A stretch of DNA of 64,000 nucleotides from Sipunculus nudus (Eukaryota; Annelida; Sipuncula; Golfingiida; Sipunculidae), in NCBI GenBank assembly GCA_026874595.1, contig CM049319.1, positions 13,297,601 through 13,361,600 of the forward strand, written 5' to 3'. The notes below the pieces were generated by a model, which saw nothing but the letters and a program-made list of their open reading frames with translations, had not been told where the DNA came from and did not search any database. The position numbers and the translations under genes are program-made. Of the stretch, positions 12,404 to 23,024 are shown one piece after another (position 1 is the stretch's first letter; every line of letters starts with the position of its first letter).

Positions 12404-14509
12404 TTAATGACAAAAACTTACACCTTATAGCACAACCTTCTGTACTAGCTATATGACTACCTTGACTTGCCAACATCACATGTGATGGTTACGTTTTTTA
12501 ATATAATCAACAATCAGTCACTAGCCGTTAAATGTACGTGTTTCTTTTTGCATGTGACCAAAGAAACTGCAATCATTAGAGTTGAAAGGTTTGAAAAATA
12601 CGTTTTTTTTTCTCAGGTATTAATTAATTACATATATAAAATGTTTTTCGAGGCATGTTTTGCGGGCCAATTCCAGATAAGTAGGTATATTCCTTTTCAT
12701 GCAATTTATTGTGGCTGCAGTGTTCATACTTTCGTAGCATTTCCACGAACTTGAAATATATAAAATAAAAAAATATGTCGGAAAAACTCAGTTTGTATCC
12801 AAGTTTGAAACAAAATAACTTCATTCTTGAACCTAAGCGTTCATTTATTTTTTTATGCAGAAATATACACTGTTTGCAACAAAGTAAACACTCCGGTCAA
12901 CCCAATTCTACTTTTAAAGACAGAAGGTATCTTAAAATATATGATATTAAACTTACATGATAAGTCAGTCTTAATTCCCCCAAAAATGATATATACAACA
13001 TTTTCCAGATGATATTTTATACACCCAATAATCAAGCACTGGGTTAATTTATACGTTCTTCTTCATCATAAAATGATACTTTATTAGATCATTTAAATGA
13101 ATATAGTTTCCTGTGATTCATTGTGAAGTGTACATGTGCCGAAATAATCTTCGAAAACAAAACGAGTCCAAGAGTAGATTACAGAGGGCATGTGTAGCCC
13201 CCCCCCCCTTTCGACCTTGAATAATGGGAATAGAGCAATAAATGCACGTTTAATACCAAAAAAAATTTCGGTTTTGCGTCTTGCAACTTTTCTTCACTCC
13301 TTTCTTTTACATGCAAGAATTTTGAACCAGGGTGTAGCGCCTGATCTCCCTCATTAAAAAAATCAACAAAAATTTCTAGAAAAATACACTTCTTATAACA
13401 AAGGAGGAATTTCGAATTACCACAGAAGGTCCGAAGCTGTGGAGAGGACACAAGTGTCATTTAAGCAAAACAGATATGGTTCATCAAAATTATATTTGCC
13501 TAATGTGCTTTTGTATACGTCTGCCCTTAACAGAGTTTTCCATGATCCGGTTCTTAATTCCTAACAAACGAGGGATACCCACCAGAGATCGTTTTTACTA
13601 TAAATAAACCTCTTCCAATCGAGCAGCTCTTCTGGCCTCAACTGTTAATCTTCAAAATATAAATTTCATGGAAAAGCTTAAGCTTCTGCTTTAATTACAT
13701 ATGTCACTTATTGAATTAATTCCATCAAACAAAAATATTAATATGTATGTTATATTCCTTGTATCAATGTTAATCCAACATATTTTTGATAGCGGCATAT
13801 ATCTCTTCACTGCATGTATCCGTTCGCCAATGGTGTATTCAGCAGACCAAGTGGATTGCTGAAATTTTTTCTTTACCAACAATCCCTTAACGACAGAGTT
13901 GTGCACTTGTGACTAAGGCAGGTTTTGGCGCAGAATGACGCCGGGACTGAAACTCATACCAGTACTACCCATATTTTTGACCAATGAGATCCATTCCTAT
14001 GAAGGGAGATATGGTTATGGCCACGTGTGAATGTTAAGGCTGTTACGTTGACTTCCGCCGGGTCTCTTATGAAATTGTTGATCGTCTAATTACCAGTTAA
14101 CATGATATCTCCTCTATCTGTCACTTGATATAAGTCACAAAATTGGATTTCCTTATTTAATTAATTTTTTTGGGCGTGGTCCAAAAAGCGTATTTCCGCA
14201 TTAAACTAGGACGCTGTCTTCGGAGTGCGCACGTTTCGCATCCTTATCGTACGTCATTTATTTTTTAAATATCCTTCGGGGGTGACCATACTCCAATATT
14301 GACTGATGTCACAAAATATCGCTACCTTGACCTTTAATGATAATAAAAATGTTAGATGTCTCGGATCACGTTCTCCCCAACTAAGCTGCTTCGTGTAGGT
14401 CTACTAGGCTTCCAAGATAATCCTTATGAATTATTAAGATTTCCTCTCCTAAATATAAGAATCAAAATGTTGAAAAATGTATACATATGCCAGATGGTAG
14501 TGACCATTT
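12404..14509. other. No gene seen
   Basis: AT-rich DNA with a C8-10 run near 13200. Overlapping short frames around 12467-13035 and 13179-13460 show no conserved features. Confidence 0.5.
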
Positions 14510-14566
14510 AACCCCCCCCCCCCCCCGCCGCCACCCCACCCCACACACACACACACACACACACAC
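14510..14566. repeat. Poly-C plus (CA)n compound repeat
   Basis: A C16 run, then GCCGCCACCCC and about 12 CA units. Confidence 0.95.
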
Positions 14567-14635
14567 TTCGATTTTCATGGTAGAAATGGCTTTGTAAGGA
14601 TGCAGGCTTTTGAAATCACGATTAACACTTTTTTT

Positions 14636-14713
14636 AATATCCCGTACCCACACTGTCCCTTACCGACGCTGTCCCGTACCAACACGGTTACAGCAATGTG
14701 GGTACGGGGTATT
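14636..14713. repeat. Short inverted repeat (hairpin)
   Basis: ATATCCCGTACCCACACTG (14637-14655) pairs with a copy ending near 14712 at 17 of 19 positions, around a ~37-nt loop. Could be a foldback element or a structured RNA; nothing else supports either. Confidence 0.6.
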
Positions 14714-15138
14714 TAAACAAGCATTAATCAAGCATTTAACAAGCATCTGAGGGGACTGTGGTATAATGCCAAGCATCATAGATGTAGTACTTGCCACAGT
14801 GTGCGCTTTGTCACAAGTCGCGCTTTTATAACCGGCTTCAAAGAAGTTAAATAAATAAATAAGGCAAGTATAAACAAGTCTAATTTCAAGGGAATCTAAA
14901 GATCTGCAACTTTGGAGTGATAGGGAATTGCTTTTTCCTTCGGCCGCAACTGAGCAACAATGGGTTAACTAATTGACGATCTTGAAAATTTAGCACTGTA
15001 AAAAATAAATTTTAGCTGCAAAACTTTCGTACGTACGACATAATCTACATTGTCTACCAGTCATACACAGAACTCTCATTTTTTGGATAGGTGATTAAAT
15101 TATGTTGCGTATGGTGTTATAATAGGGAACCTGTCATG

Positions 15139-15234
15139 ATGATGATAAGAAAAAATAATGCCTTTGCCAAATTGAAACTATTTTCTGGAGAAGAAAAGTT
15201 CGGACAAGAGTTACAGTTACCAAACAGCCTGACT
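15139..15234 (+). other. Possible first coding exon, unidentified
   Basis: ATGATGATAAGA opens a frame of 32 codons (N-A-F-A-K-L-K-L-F-S-G-E-E-K-F ...) that ends exactly at a good donor ACT|GTAAGT (15234/15235), phase 0. No partner exon was found and I do not recognise the peptide. Confidence 0.2.
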
Positions 15235-15680
15235 GTAAGTGTTTGAGAAAGGATATTTACGGGGCAGGTTTTTAATATTCTAAATTGATCTGTCTAATAA
15301 CTAGATTATGATATAACGCACAGTGTAGTGGATCGTTTAAAATATTGCATATACAGCCATTGATATGATTAGTGGGTAGCTGAACAGTAAACAACCCATT
15401 TTATAATAATTTTCATCACGCATTACTATCACGCATGGACGTGCGATCAATTTGTGACAGAAAAATATTTCCGGTTTAATATCTCCTGTTAACCAGTTTT
15501 ATTCGTTGTCATGGTATTGTGTGTGAGTAAATACAGTCCAGGTGTTTGTTTACCATTACAAGACCTCGTGACCAGAGGAAAGATCTTGGTCGCGTCAGTT
15601 ATGAAAAAGAGAACAAACATAAATGTATAAACACCGCGAGAAACTTGAACACCCTTGATTTGTGAAGTTTGGCTGTACCA

Positions 15681-15695
15681 CCACCAGGTGGCGTG
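15681..15695 (+). promoter_or_regulatory. CTCF-like motif
   Basis: CCACCAGGTGGCGTG fits 13 of 15 positions of the bilaterian CTCF core CCASYAGRKGGCRSY. Prediction by eye only. Confidence 0.35.
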
Positions 15696-15941
15696 AGCGC
15701 TGTTTGTTTTTCGTCGTTGATCGCGCCCGGGGCAAGCTCTTTTCAACTTGTGTAACGGATTTAGCAATCGGTTTTAGAACGAAATATTGACAGATACCGT
15801 AATACTTTAAGGAGACTACACTGTTTTTCATGTATACTTAGTATACCATGTATGTGAAATGTAAATAGTTCCCGTTAGAAGCCACTTTTCGTGGATTTTA
15901 AACTCTCTACTACAATCGGCTCTCTCTCTCATATATACAGT

Positions 15942-15996
15942 GAAATATGGTCTAACGGACATCTCACTTAGGCGGACGACTGGCTATAATGGACAA
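15942..15996 (+). mobile_element. Tigger/pogo-like terminus abutting the 21-bp minisatellite
   Basis: TATACAGTGAAATATGGTCT then TAACGGACATCTCACTTAGG, CGGACGACTGGCTATAATGG: the terminus and the two -GGAC- blocks are those of the short pogo-like family seen at 29158. The minisatellite starts directly after it; the opposite terminus was not found. Confidence 0.5.
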
Positions 15997-16210
15997 GATA
16001 GTATGTCGTACGTACGAGATAATATGTCGTATGTACGAGATAATATGTCGTACGTACGAGATAGTATGTCGTACGTGCGAGATAATATGTCGTACGTACG
16101 AGATAGTATGTCGTACGTACGAGATAGTATGTCGTACGTACGAGATAATATGTCGTACGTACGAGATACTATGTCGTACGTACGAGATATTATGTCGTAC
16201 GTACGAGATA
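15997..16210 (+). repeat. 21-bp minisatellite, ten copies, near-palindromic unit
   Basis: The unit is GATA-N-TATGTCGTACGTACGA. Ten units in perfect 21-bp register plus a final GATA. N runs G,A,A,G,A,G,G,A,C,T through the array; elsewhere only two single-base variants occur. The core TCGTACGTACGA is a perfect 12-bp palindrome with three CpGs. Because 21 is divisible by three and no stop word occurs, several frames on both strands stay open; these are not genes. Confidence 0.97.
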
Positions 16211-16228
16211 AATAATTTATTTTTCTTT

Positions 16229-16243
16229 CACTAGGTGGCAGCA
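16229..16243 (+). promoter_or_regulatory. CTCF-like motif next to minisatellite
   Basis: CACTAGGTGGCAGCA region: TCACTAGGTGGCAGC matches 14 of 15 core positions. It lies 18 bp to the right of the 21-bp array, same orientation as the motif at 15681. Confidence 0.4.
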
Positions 16244-16589
16244 ATACGCTTCCGTAATTTATGTTAAATGATCAAAATAAGGTTTTTGTATTGTGATATA
16301 TAATTGTAAACGGACTCGATTATGTCACGAATAGGCTTAATTCATGTCCTGCTCCATAAACTTCATAAGACTCGCATTGAAACTCGCAGCCCACATTGAA
16401 CCCTAATTTTTAAACAACACTTACTGTCTCACACTTGCTTCGGCGTCTTTTTATAAACATAACCGTTTCAAGATTGACTATTTATTCTTAATTAATTAAA
16501 TATGCAGGTGTTCTGAAAAAAAAAACTTCAGATCAACTGTATTTGGTTACTTGTTTTACATGGATTGTACAAATAGTCATAACCAATGC

Positions 16590-16765
16590 TAGGCACTCTC
16601 CGTGGCTCAGGTGTTGTTGTTCGGTAGATACTGGAGGTGGAGAAAACCACCGGCATTGGACGGGCAACGACAACCCACTCTCATAGCCACACCCGGGATC
16701 TAACACGGGTCGTCAACGGAAAGAGCCGAGCGTTTTACCACTCTACTGTCCAGGCCCCTCTTCAT
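16590..16765 (-). mobile_element. tRNA-derived SINE, family 1
   Basis: The minus strand has a tRNA-like head with A-box-like TAGAGTGGTAAAACGCT and B-box-like GTTAGATCCC, then CTATGAGAGTGGGTTGTCGT, CGTCCAATGCCGGTGG and TTTTCTCC. Collinear with 26320 and 58305. Confidence 0.65.
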
Positions 16766-16984
16766 TTAATCAAGGCGGTTATTAAAAACAACGTAAAAAA
16801 TAATTTATTAATCCCTGTATAATCCTTCCCTGACGTAACAGAGGGTATATAAAATTGTTGTGCAAGGAAGAAAAAGAACAACGGTTGCAACGCTGCATAT
16901 ACAGTACCCGTAAATACACGACTAATTAAGTAGGCTGTTATGTCTGTATATGAGTCGTGACAGAAGTCATACACTGAAAACATA

Positions 16985-17130
16985 GGGTTGTCAAATCGAC
17001 AACATTAGGGTTGTCAAATGGGTGTACCTAAAACAACAACCCAGGTTGTTAAAATTTCAATTTGACAACCCTCTAGGGTTGTAAAAAGGGTTGTCAAATG
17101 TTTGCTGTGACAACCAATGGGTTGTCAGGG
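16985..17130. repeat. Cluster of GGGTTGTCAAAT motifs, direct and inverted
   Basis: GGGTTGTCAAAT occurs at 16985, 17008 and 17088, its inverse ATTTGACAACCC at 17060, with further GGTTGT / ACAACC partial copies (about eight in 145 bp). This could be the repetitive end of an unclassified transposon. Confidence 0.7.
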
Positions 17131-17163
17131 ACCTGTCAGGTTCATCCGTATTCTCTTTCTCAC

Positions 17164-17166
<3 letters not shown>

Positions 17167-17237
<71 letters not shown>
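17167..17237. repeat. (CT)n(TA)n compound microsatellite
   Basis: About 16 CT units followed directly by about 18 TA units, then a short (ATA)n. Confidence 0.97.
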
Positions 17238-17239
<2 letters not shown>

Positions 17240-17414
17240 AATAATAATAATAACAGACAATTTCAAGTAAAACGTATATTTATTAAAACCAAGTGGTCGT
17301 GTCACTTGTGATACGTGTATTTGTCTGCAACAGAATTACGACTGATTATTCCTTTCAATGTTGACAGGGTTCTGTCTGAGTGAGTTACAGTGTTCACATG
17401 AACAGTAAATGTGT

Positions 17415-17620
17415 AGCTTTATTATATCGTCATCCACTTCGGCTTCCTCTCTAGCAAGTAGTTTTCCACTCCAAAGTTGGGTTCACGGTTACCCGCGTGA
17501 CGAGCATATAGCTCTCTCTTCATTTTCTGCTTCTGTACTTGAACAGTAGACTTGCCCTGGTCCCTCCTTCTACTCGGGGTTACAAATCTGTAACGATGAT
17601 GTTTTCTCCAGAGTCAGCGT
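17415..17620 (-). other. Possible 3' terminal exon of an unidentified minus-strand gene
   Basis: A clear acceptor, TTTGTATTTTCAG, ends at 17621 on the minus strand, and the DNA below it is distinctly richer in G/C than its surroundings. Starting after the acceptor with two bases of a split codon, one frame reads A-D-S-G-E-N-I-I-V-T-D-L-stop, a plausible acidic C-terminus. Another frame stays open for 63 codons (17613-17425), very Lys/Arg-rich, ending K-P-K-W-M-T-I-stop at 17422, but it has a TGA just inside the acceptor. AATAAA overlaps the second stop (about 17415-17420). I do not recognise either peptide; a transposon relic is the main alternative. Confidence 0.3.
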
Positions 17621-18097
17621 CTGAAAATACAAAATAAAATGTAAAATTCCATGAAAACACATTTTATATGACAGAGTTGTGTGCAGGATTGTGTGTACAT
17701 TGATTCACAGCTCATATGACTGGATATGTCATCCTGATAATTTTTATTTTAGATGCTACATTCGAGGTGTACTTTATATAATATATAATAATATAATAAT
17801 TGGAAGGTTAGTTCCTGAGATTAAGGAGTCCTCCTCCCATTCATCTCCCAATATGCGTGCCTTCAATATTGCAAAATAAAAACTTAAGCAGTGTCATGTG
17901 AAATTTTATCTGAAAATGTTCATTATAGATGTATTTATAAATGAGATTCATTGTTATAGAGTCACTTACCATATGTTCATTTGCAAACAATCCATCCACA
18001 TGGCTCAACAAGGCCTAAGGTACGTCTGTGTACTATTTAGGTGTAGGGTAGCTGCAGGAGTTAAAGGATGTATTGAAAACTTGTATATAATCATGTT

Positions 18098-18098
<1 letters not shown>

Positions 18099-18129
<31 letters not shown>

Positions 18130-18130
18130 A
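18099..18130. repeat. (CA)n(TA)n microsatellite
   Basis: About 10 CA then 6 TA units. Confidence 0.95.
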
Positions 18131-18394
18131 TATTACATTTTTTGTTGTACTGTGTCTGGTAGAAAACCTAAGTCATTTATCAATCAGTGGCTTGAAGTAA
18201 ATCCATGTGTTGGGCATATAATTGTAATTTTCGATTAATATAGGACTACTGGCAACTCAGAGCAACAAGCCAGGGTGACAATAATATTAGTACTATACCA
18301 AACATTTACAACTTATGAAATATTAGGTCTTCATTGAATTTACGTTAAGTTTATCTGCTTATATATTCGTCATATCCTTAAATGGTCTATATAC

Positions 18395-18461
<67 letters not shown>

Positions 18462-18468
18462 ATATTTA
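18395..18468. repeat. (TA)n microsatellite
   Basis: About 30 TA units ending in TATGTATGTATATATTT. Confidence 0.97.
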
Positions 18469-19199
18469 TATCACATGTTCAGCAAAATTAATTAATAGTT
18501 ACCTGGCTTATAGGCAGGAACACACTGCAACGGCCATCCATCCTATTGCATCACTACCGCTGTAAACAACCGGTGTAAACATTCTTAACATTAAGCCACT
18601 AGTGATGAATTCACACAACTGAATACATGTGAGCACACATAACGAAGTCTAAATTCATCTGTGTAGTAGCAGGTCCATTGCCGTGCGGTAAAAAAGTTGG
18701 CGATCATTCAGTAACTCGGAAGGAAATATGCTGAGTTAGAGGCACTCTGACGCTGCATGGTTGGAGAATCCCTGTTGTCGAGGGGCCAAAATGGCAGGTC
18801 ATGGTGTAACTTGTGCAATTGTTTCTAGAAAACATTATACATATTTCAAAATAAATACCATGCCTTGGAAATTAATGGTGGATCGCAGGTCACATTGTAC
18901 ACAATTGTCGAAAGTATTCTAGCTACCGCACGGTACTTTACCTGTGAGATTTCGCTACTCATGAGGAAAATTGTGTTTACCGGCTTTGTCTTTGTGGAAT
19001 CTGCCATGCAGACTTGGGGTATTAGTAAAGATCGGTCAGAGATATATCAACACTAATTATGTCCCATCGTTGATTCTAAGATTCCTTTTACTTTCAGTAT
19101 GGGGGGGGGGGGGGTCATTTTGGTGCAGGTTAACTAATGTACCAGGGGTGTTAGCAAACTTAATGCAAAACTCTCACATAGAGTGTAGTGAACAGAAGC

Positions 19200-19392
19200 T
19201 GAATCAGAGGAGGTATGGGGGCCGAACCCCCCCCCCCCCCCCCCTCCGCCCTCCTTTTTTTCTGCCCGCTGCAACCTTTAAAAAGTTTTCAGACCAGTAT
19301 TTGAGGCCTGGGCCACCCTTTTTTTTAGGTATTGTCATTAGTCCTCCTTTGTTGGACCCCTCCTTTCCCTAAAACCTGGATCCGCCCCGAGG
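19200..19392 (-). mobile_element. MITE family 'GCGGATCCAGG', inverted copy
   Basis: The reverse complement starts GGGGCGGATCCAGGTTTTAG, then GGTCCAACAAAGGAGGACTA, AGGCCTCAAATACTGGTCTG and AAAGGTTGCAGCGGG, collinear with the copy at 7828. A poly-C run (19229-19246) marks its far end. The open frame 18971-19372 overlaps this element and is not a gene. Confidence 0.65.
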
Positions 19393-20759
19393 AAGAAAAC
19401 GATCCCAGACGTAAAATCCAGCGCTTGTTTTGGTATTCACCGTGTTTTATTCCATTTCTTAGATTTTGAAGTCGATAAAAGGTGGGCACGCCCCAACCCC
19501 CCTTCCGCTCTCCATATTCAACCCCTGATTATCCTCTACTGAAAAAGAACCTTGTTTAAAACATTGTGCTAAAATCATGGTTAAATACCTCGTTCATATT
19601 CATCGAATAGACCATGTATATATTTGGATGAAATATCTGACTAAAGTAAGAATAATATAACTTAGGATCAAGGAAAGAATGGGCACTTTCAATGCATGAT
19701 AATAAAGCTCGAGACTTTAATAACTGTTATGGTCAAACTTTCATTTACGGATCACTGAAATGCATGTTTTGATTATAATGTAACGGTACCAAACAATACA
19801 GAATTTCGGCCTGATGTGAAATTTAGCGGAGAACAAGTCTAGACTGTAGCGTGAGGAGTGGCACTTCCATAGTAATTAATAATCTATATTAAGAAATACC
19901 AAGTGCACTTGGTTACAATTCACATGATCAAATGTGAGGCTTCGATAAATCCAACCGCAAAATAAATAAGATATGACAAGAATGATTAAAGGGGTCTCGC
20001 AAAGCACAGTCAGAAGAATTAATAAAGAAAATGTAGGATATATCGCCATAATCGAAATCTCTATATTAGGGACATCAGACCTAAGAAGCCTTTACTGTTA
20101 ATTGTTTTTCTTAATCATGGAGTAATCACTAATTACCTAATTGTGCAGTTCGGCAGGAGGTAATATTCAAATAAGATAATATATAATTAACGAAATTGCC
20201 ACACGTATACCTATCAAATGCAAATTTTTTGTTGTTGTAGTAACAAGTTTTCACATATGGTAGCTTCTTATTTTATAGATCAGGTTTCCAGGCCTATAAT
20301 AGACAAGGCCATCCAAAAAAATATCTCGCTGGAAGACCTACCTGCTTTAAAACAGAATTGATATTTACATCTCTGCAGCCGCCGATAATTAAAACCTATA
20401 GTTGTAGTGTAGCATAAACCAATATATAAATATATCCCTGTGACATGAATAATTCCCAATACAAAACAAATGAATGTACATTACACAGTCAGTTTAAATG
20501 ACTTATTCTCAATGGTGACATTTTAAGGAACATAATATCGCGGCTAGCAAAGGAGCGTTAACAATAAAATAAAGTAGTATTACACCATGCATACGATTTT
20601 AACACCTATCGATCATTAACCTGAGATCATATTGATGGCACATAAATGTTAACCTGACAGTTAATTAACCCACTAAAACTGGGTGACACAAATTATTGAA
20701 AAGGATAAAAGACTAACGTAAAACTATGGATCGTATTTGGATCATTAAAACTTAATTAT

Positions 20760-20761
<2 letters not shown>

Positions 20762-20835
<74 letters not shown>

Positions 20836-20854
20836 TAATAATAATAATAATGAA

Positions 20855-20905
<51 letters not shown>
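20762..20905. repeat. (AAT)n trinucleotide repeat
   Basis: About 48 AAT units with two interruptions (GATAAT, GAAAAT). Read as Asn or Leu homopolymer in open frames; not coding. Confidence 0.98.
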
Positions 20906-20906
<1 letters not shown>

Positions 20907-21663
20907 TTCGCTTGCTTGATAACGAGTATATGAAGTGGATTTTGAGCAAGAGATTAGGGTTTCTGTTAAAAGCTTGATATTTTAGAGTGATCGATAATAC
21001 ACACCTTGGTCAACCTGCACTGATTCATTGTAAACGAATATATTAATATTAATTATATTAAATATATTAATTATAATGTGTGAGTTGTTAACTTCTGTTA
21101 TCAGAGAGGGGTCATAACTGGCAGCAAACATGTTGCTTCCTATCAATAAAACAGAAACCGTTTTGTGCCTCAGAACGAAGTGACTTTTTTCCAGTTTCAT
21201 TCCTCCCTGTTACCATGGCAACCAAAACATCCTGGCTATTCAGAGTTAAAAAAAAAACAATACTACTGAAAAATGGATTGCTCTAAAAAAATGTAATGTG
21301 TTAGAAAAAAATTGAATGAAACATTACCTATTCATTTAAAAATTATATTGCCTTCACATTGAAATCATCTTTTAAAACTAAAGTGATTGATTTGTCTAGA
21401 AATACGAAAGAATACGTTACACTTTACGGAAATATTAAACCGGTAAAGCTCGGCCAGCAATTACATTTCTTTCGCTTCAATGCAAAAACTGAAACCAGTG
21501 CATGATATATATCTTATTGGTTGAGGTCCAACCCTGAAATACAAGAGTCTGTTGTTACCGGTTTTGGTCTAAAATGAGCCGTCTGCTGGCCCGGTCTCTC
21601 TTACCCACACCACTCTGGTTTCCTGCAGACGATTCTTTGCTTCCGGGGATTACATAGGTGAAC

Positions 21664-21893
21664 AAATGATTGAAATACTAGCCATGTCTTTGCACAATAA
21701 TAAAATAAATGCTATATTTTCCGGGTTATAAATGCACCTATTAGACTGATAAAAATAGGAGGAAACTTTTGAGGAATTTGTGTTGGTGAAGTCCAGAAAA
21801 AATGGAGTGTAGCATGAAAATCCGGAGTGTATCATGAACAATTGACCATTATTGAAATACTTTCCATGTCTTTGCACAATAATAAAATAAATG
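21664..21893 (+). repeat. Local direct duplication
   Basis: TTGAAATACTAGCCATGTCT and the following TTGCACAATAATAAAATAAA (21669 on) recur at 21851-21890 with a few changes, offset ~183 bp. Confidence 0.75.
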
Positions 21894-22384
21894 TATTTAT
21901 AAAATTAGAGAGACAAAGGCAATCTGGCCGTTGCTCTAGATTTAATCCAGAAAGACGTTTACAAGGACGGATTGGTTCGATTAAACTTACCTGAAAAGTT
22001 TCCATCGTCATAGCAACAAAAATAAATTTCCATTGAACATAGAAATTCAATCCTTTAATCGTTTACCAAGGCCAAAGATTTCAATTTCAATTTATTTTAG
22101 CATCGATATAATCGAGTATAACTATTTGATCACTCTAAATATAATATTTCCTACTGATACATGAGACATTTGTAATAAAAGCGTGCAAAACGAAAAAAAA
22201 AGAGCTCGTAAAATTTAATCTCGTCATTTATATGCAAACCCAACCGTTAATCATATTTTGTCTTGCCCACTTATTTGTTAATTTCCGATGCAGCTAAAGT
22301 ATTTGGTTACCCTTGTGATTGTATATTGACAATATTTAACGTGCATTTTAACCAAAGCAAATATGCATACATAAGAATTTACAG

Positions 22385-22566
22385 GGTACCTTGGACGGAC
22401 CAGTCCTGTAACGAGTAAAGAGCAAACGATTGAGACAATGAAGTACAGCTGACAAAAACGACGGACGATGATACAGTCTAGCGGACAATGGTGCCAAGCA
22501 GACTATAGAGACCGACCAACGATAAAGACAAACTGACTGTATAGACAAACAGACAATATAGACAAA
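22385..22566 (+). repeat. T-poor GACA/GATA-type array, left part
   Basis: Irregular GACAAA, GACGA, GATAGAG words, almost free of T on the plus strand, continuing after the insertion at 22567. Confidence 0.8.
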
Positions 22567-23024
22567 GGCCGTTTCTGCACTCCGTTCAATTCTAAACCGG
22601 ATTATAGTTCCGCGCTGTAGTTCGCTTTGCAGATGTTTTAATCGGTTCGTTTAACACATCGTGAGTTTGCAGTGCGCACTTTGTTCGTGATCTGATTCAG
22701 ACCTGCTACTGGGCGCACCCTCGCACATCGCATACTGGAGCAATATGAAGGGTAGCGGTCAAGGCCGTTCACTGAAACAGGACTCATTCGGACTAGAAGC
22801 GGATTAACTGTACGCACTAGAAACCGGTTTAATGTAAACCGAACTGAAATAAACCGGACTACTGTAGACCGCCTTTTGCCGTATACGCACTAGCAAACAG
22901 TTCGGATCGTGAATCGGTTTACTCTGCCCGCACTAGGCCACTATCTCGCATCAGTTTAGTTTACTGAAGTCCACTTGGAAGGCGAACTACAGTTGTCCGG
23001 TTTACTTAAGTCCGGTTTACAGCC
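22567..23024. mobile_element. 458-bp insertion inside the GACA/GATA array
   Basis: Composition changes abruptly at both edges. Inverted words: CTGTAGTTCGC (22615-22625) opposite GCGAACTACAG (22982-22992), with AAACCGG near the left end and CCGGTTTA repeated near the right end. AAACCGG/CCGGTTT words recur about nine times inside. No coding frame. Likely a non-autonomous foldback element; no target duplication could be assigned in the repetitive host. Confidence 0.65.

Larger units (their letters stand above)
17640..20761. other. No gene seen apart from listed repeats
   Basis: Contains (CA)n, (TA)n and one MITE copy. The 133-codon frame at 18971-19372 is driven by G/C homopolymers of that MITE. 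Confidence 0.5.

Noticed and set aside
15940-16244. Repeat-protein-like frames (M-S-Y-V-R-D units)
   Set aside because: Product of the 21-bp minisatellite, open in several frames on both strands at once.
18971-19372. 133-codon plus frame with Pro and Gly runs
   Set aside because: The runs come from poly-G/poly-C of a MITE copy; no family resemblance.
20752-20977. Poly-Asn / poly-Leu frames
   Set aside because: Translation of the (AAT)n microsatellite.
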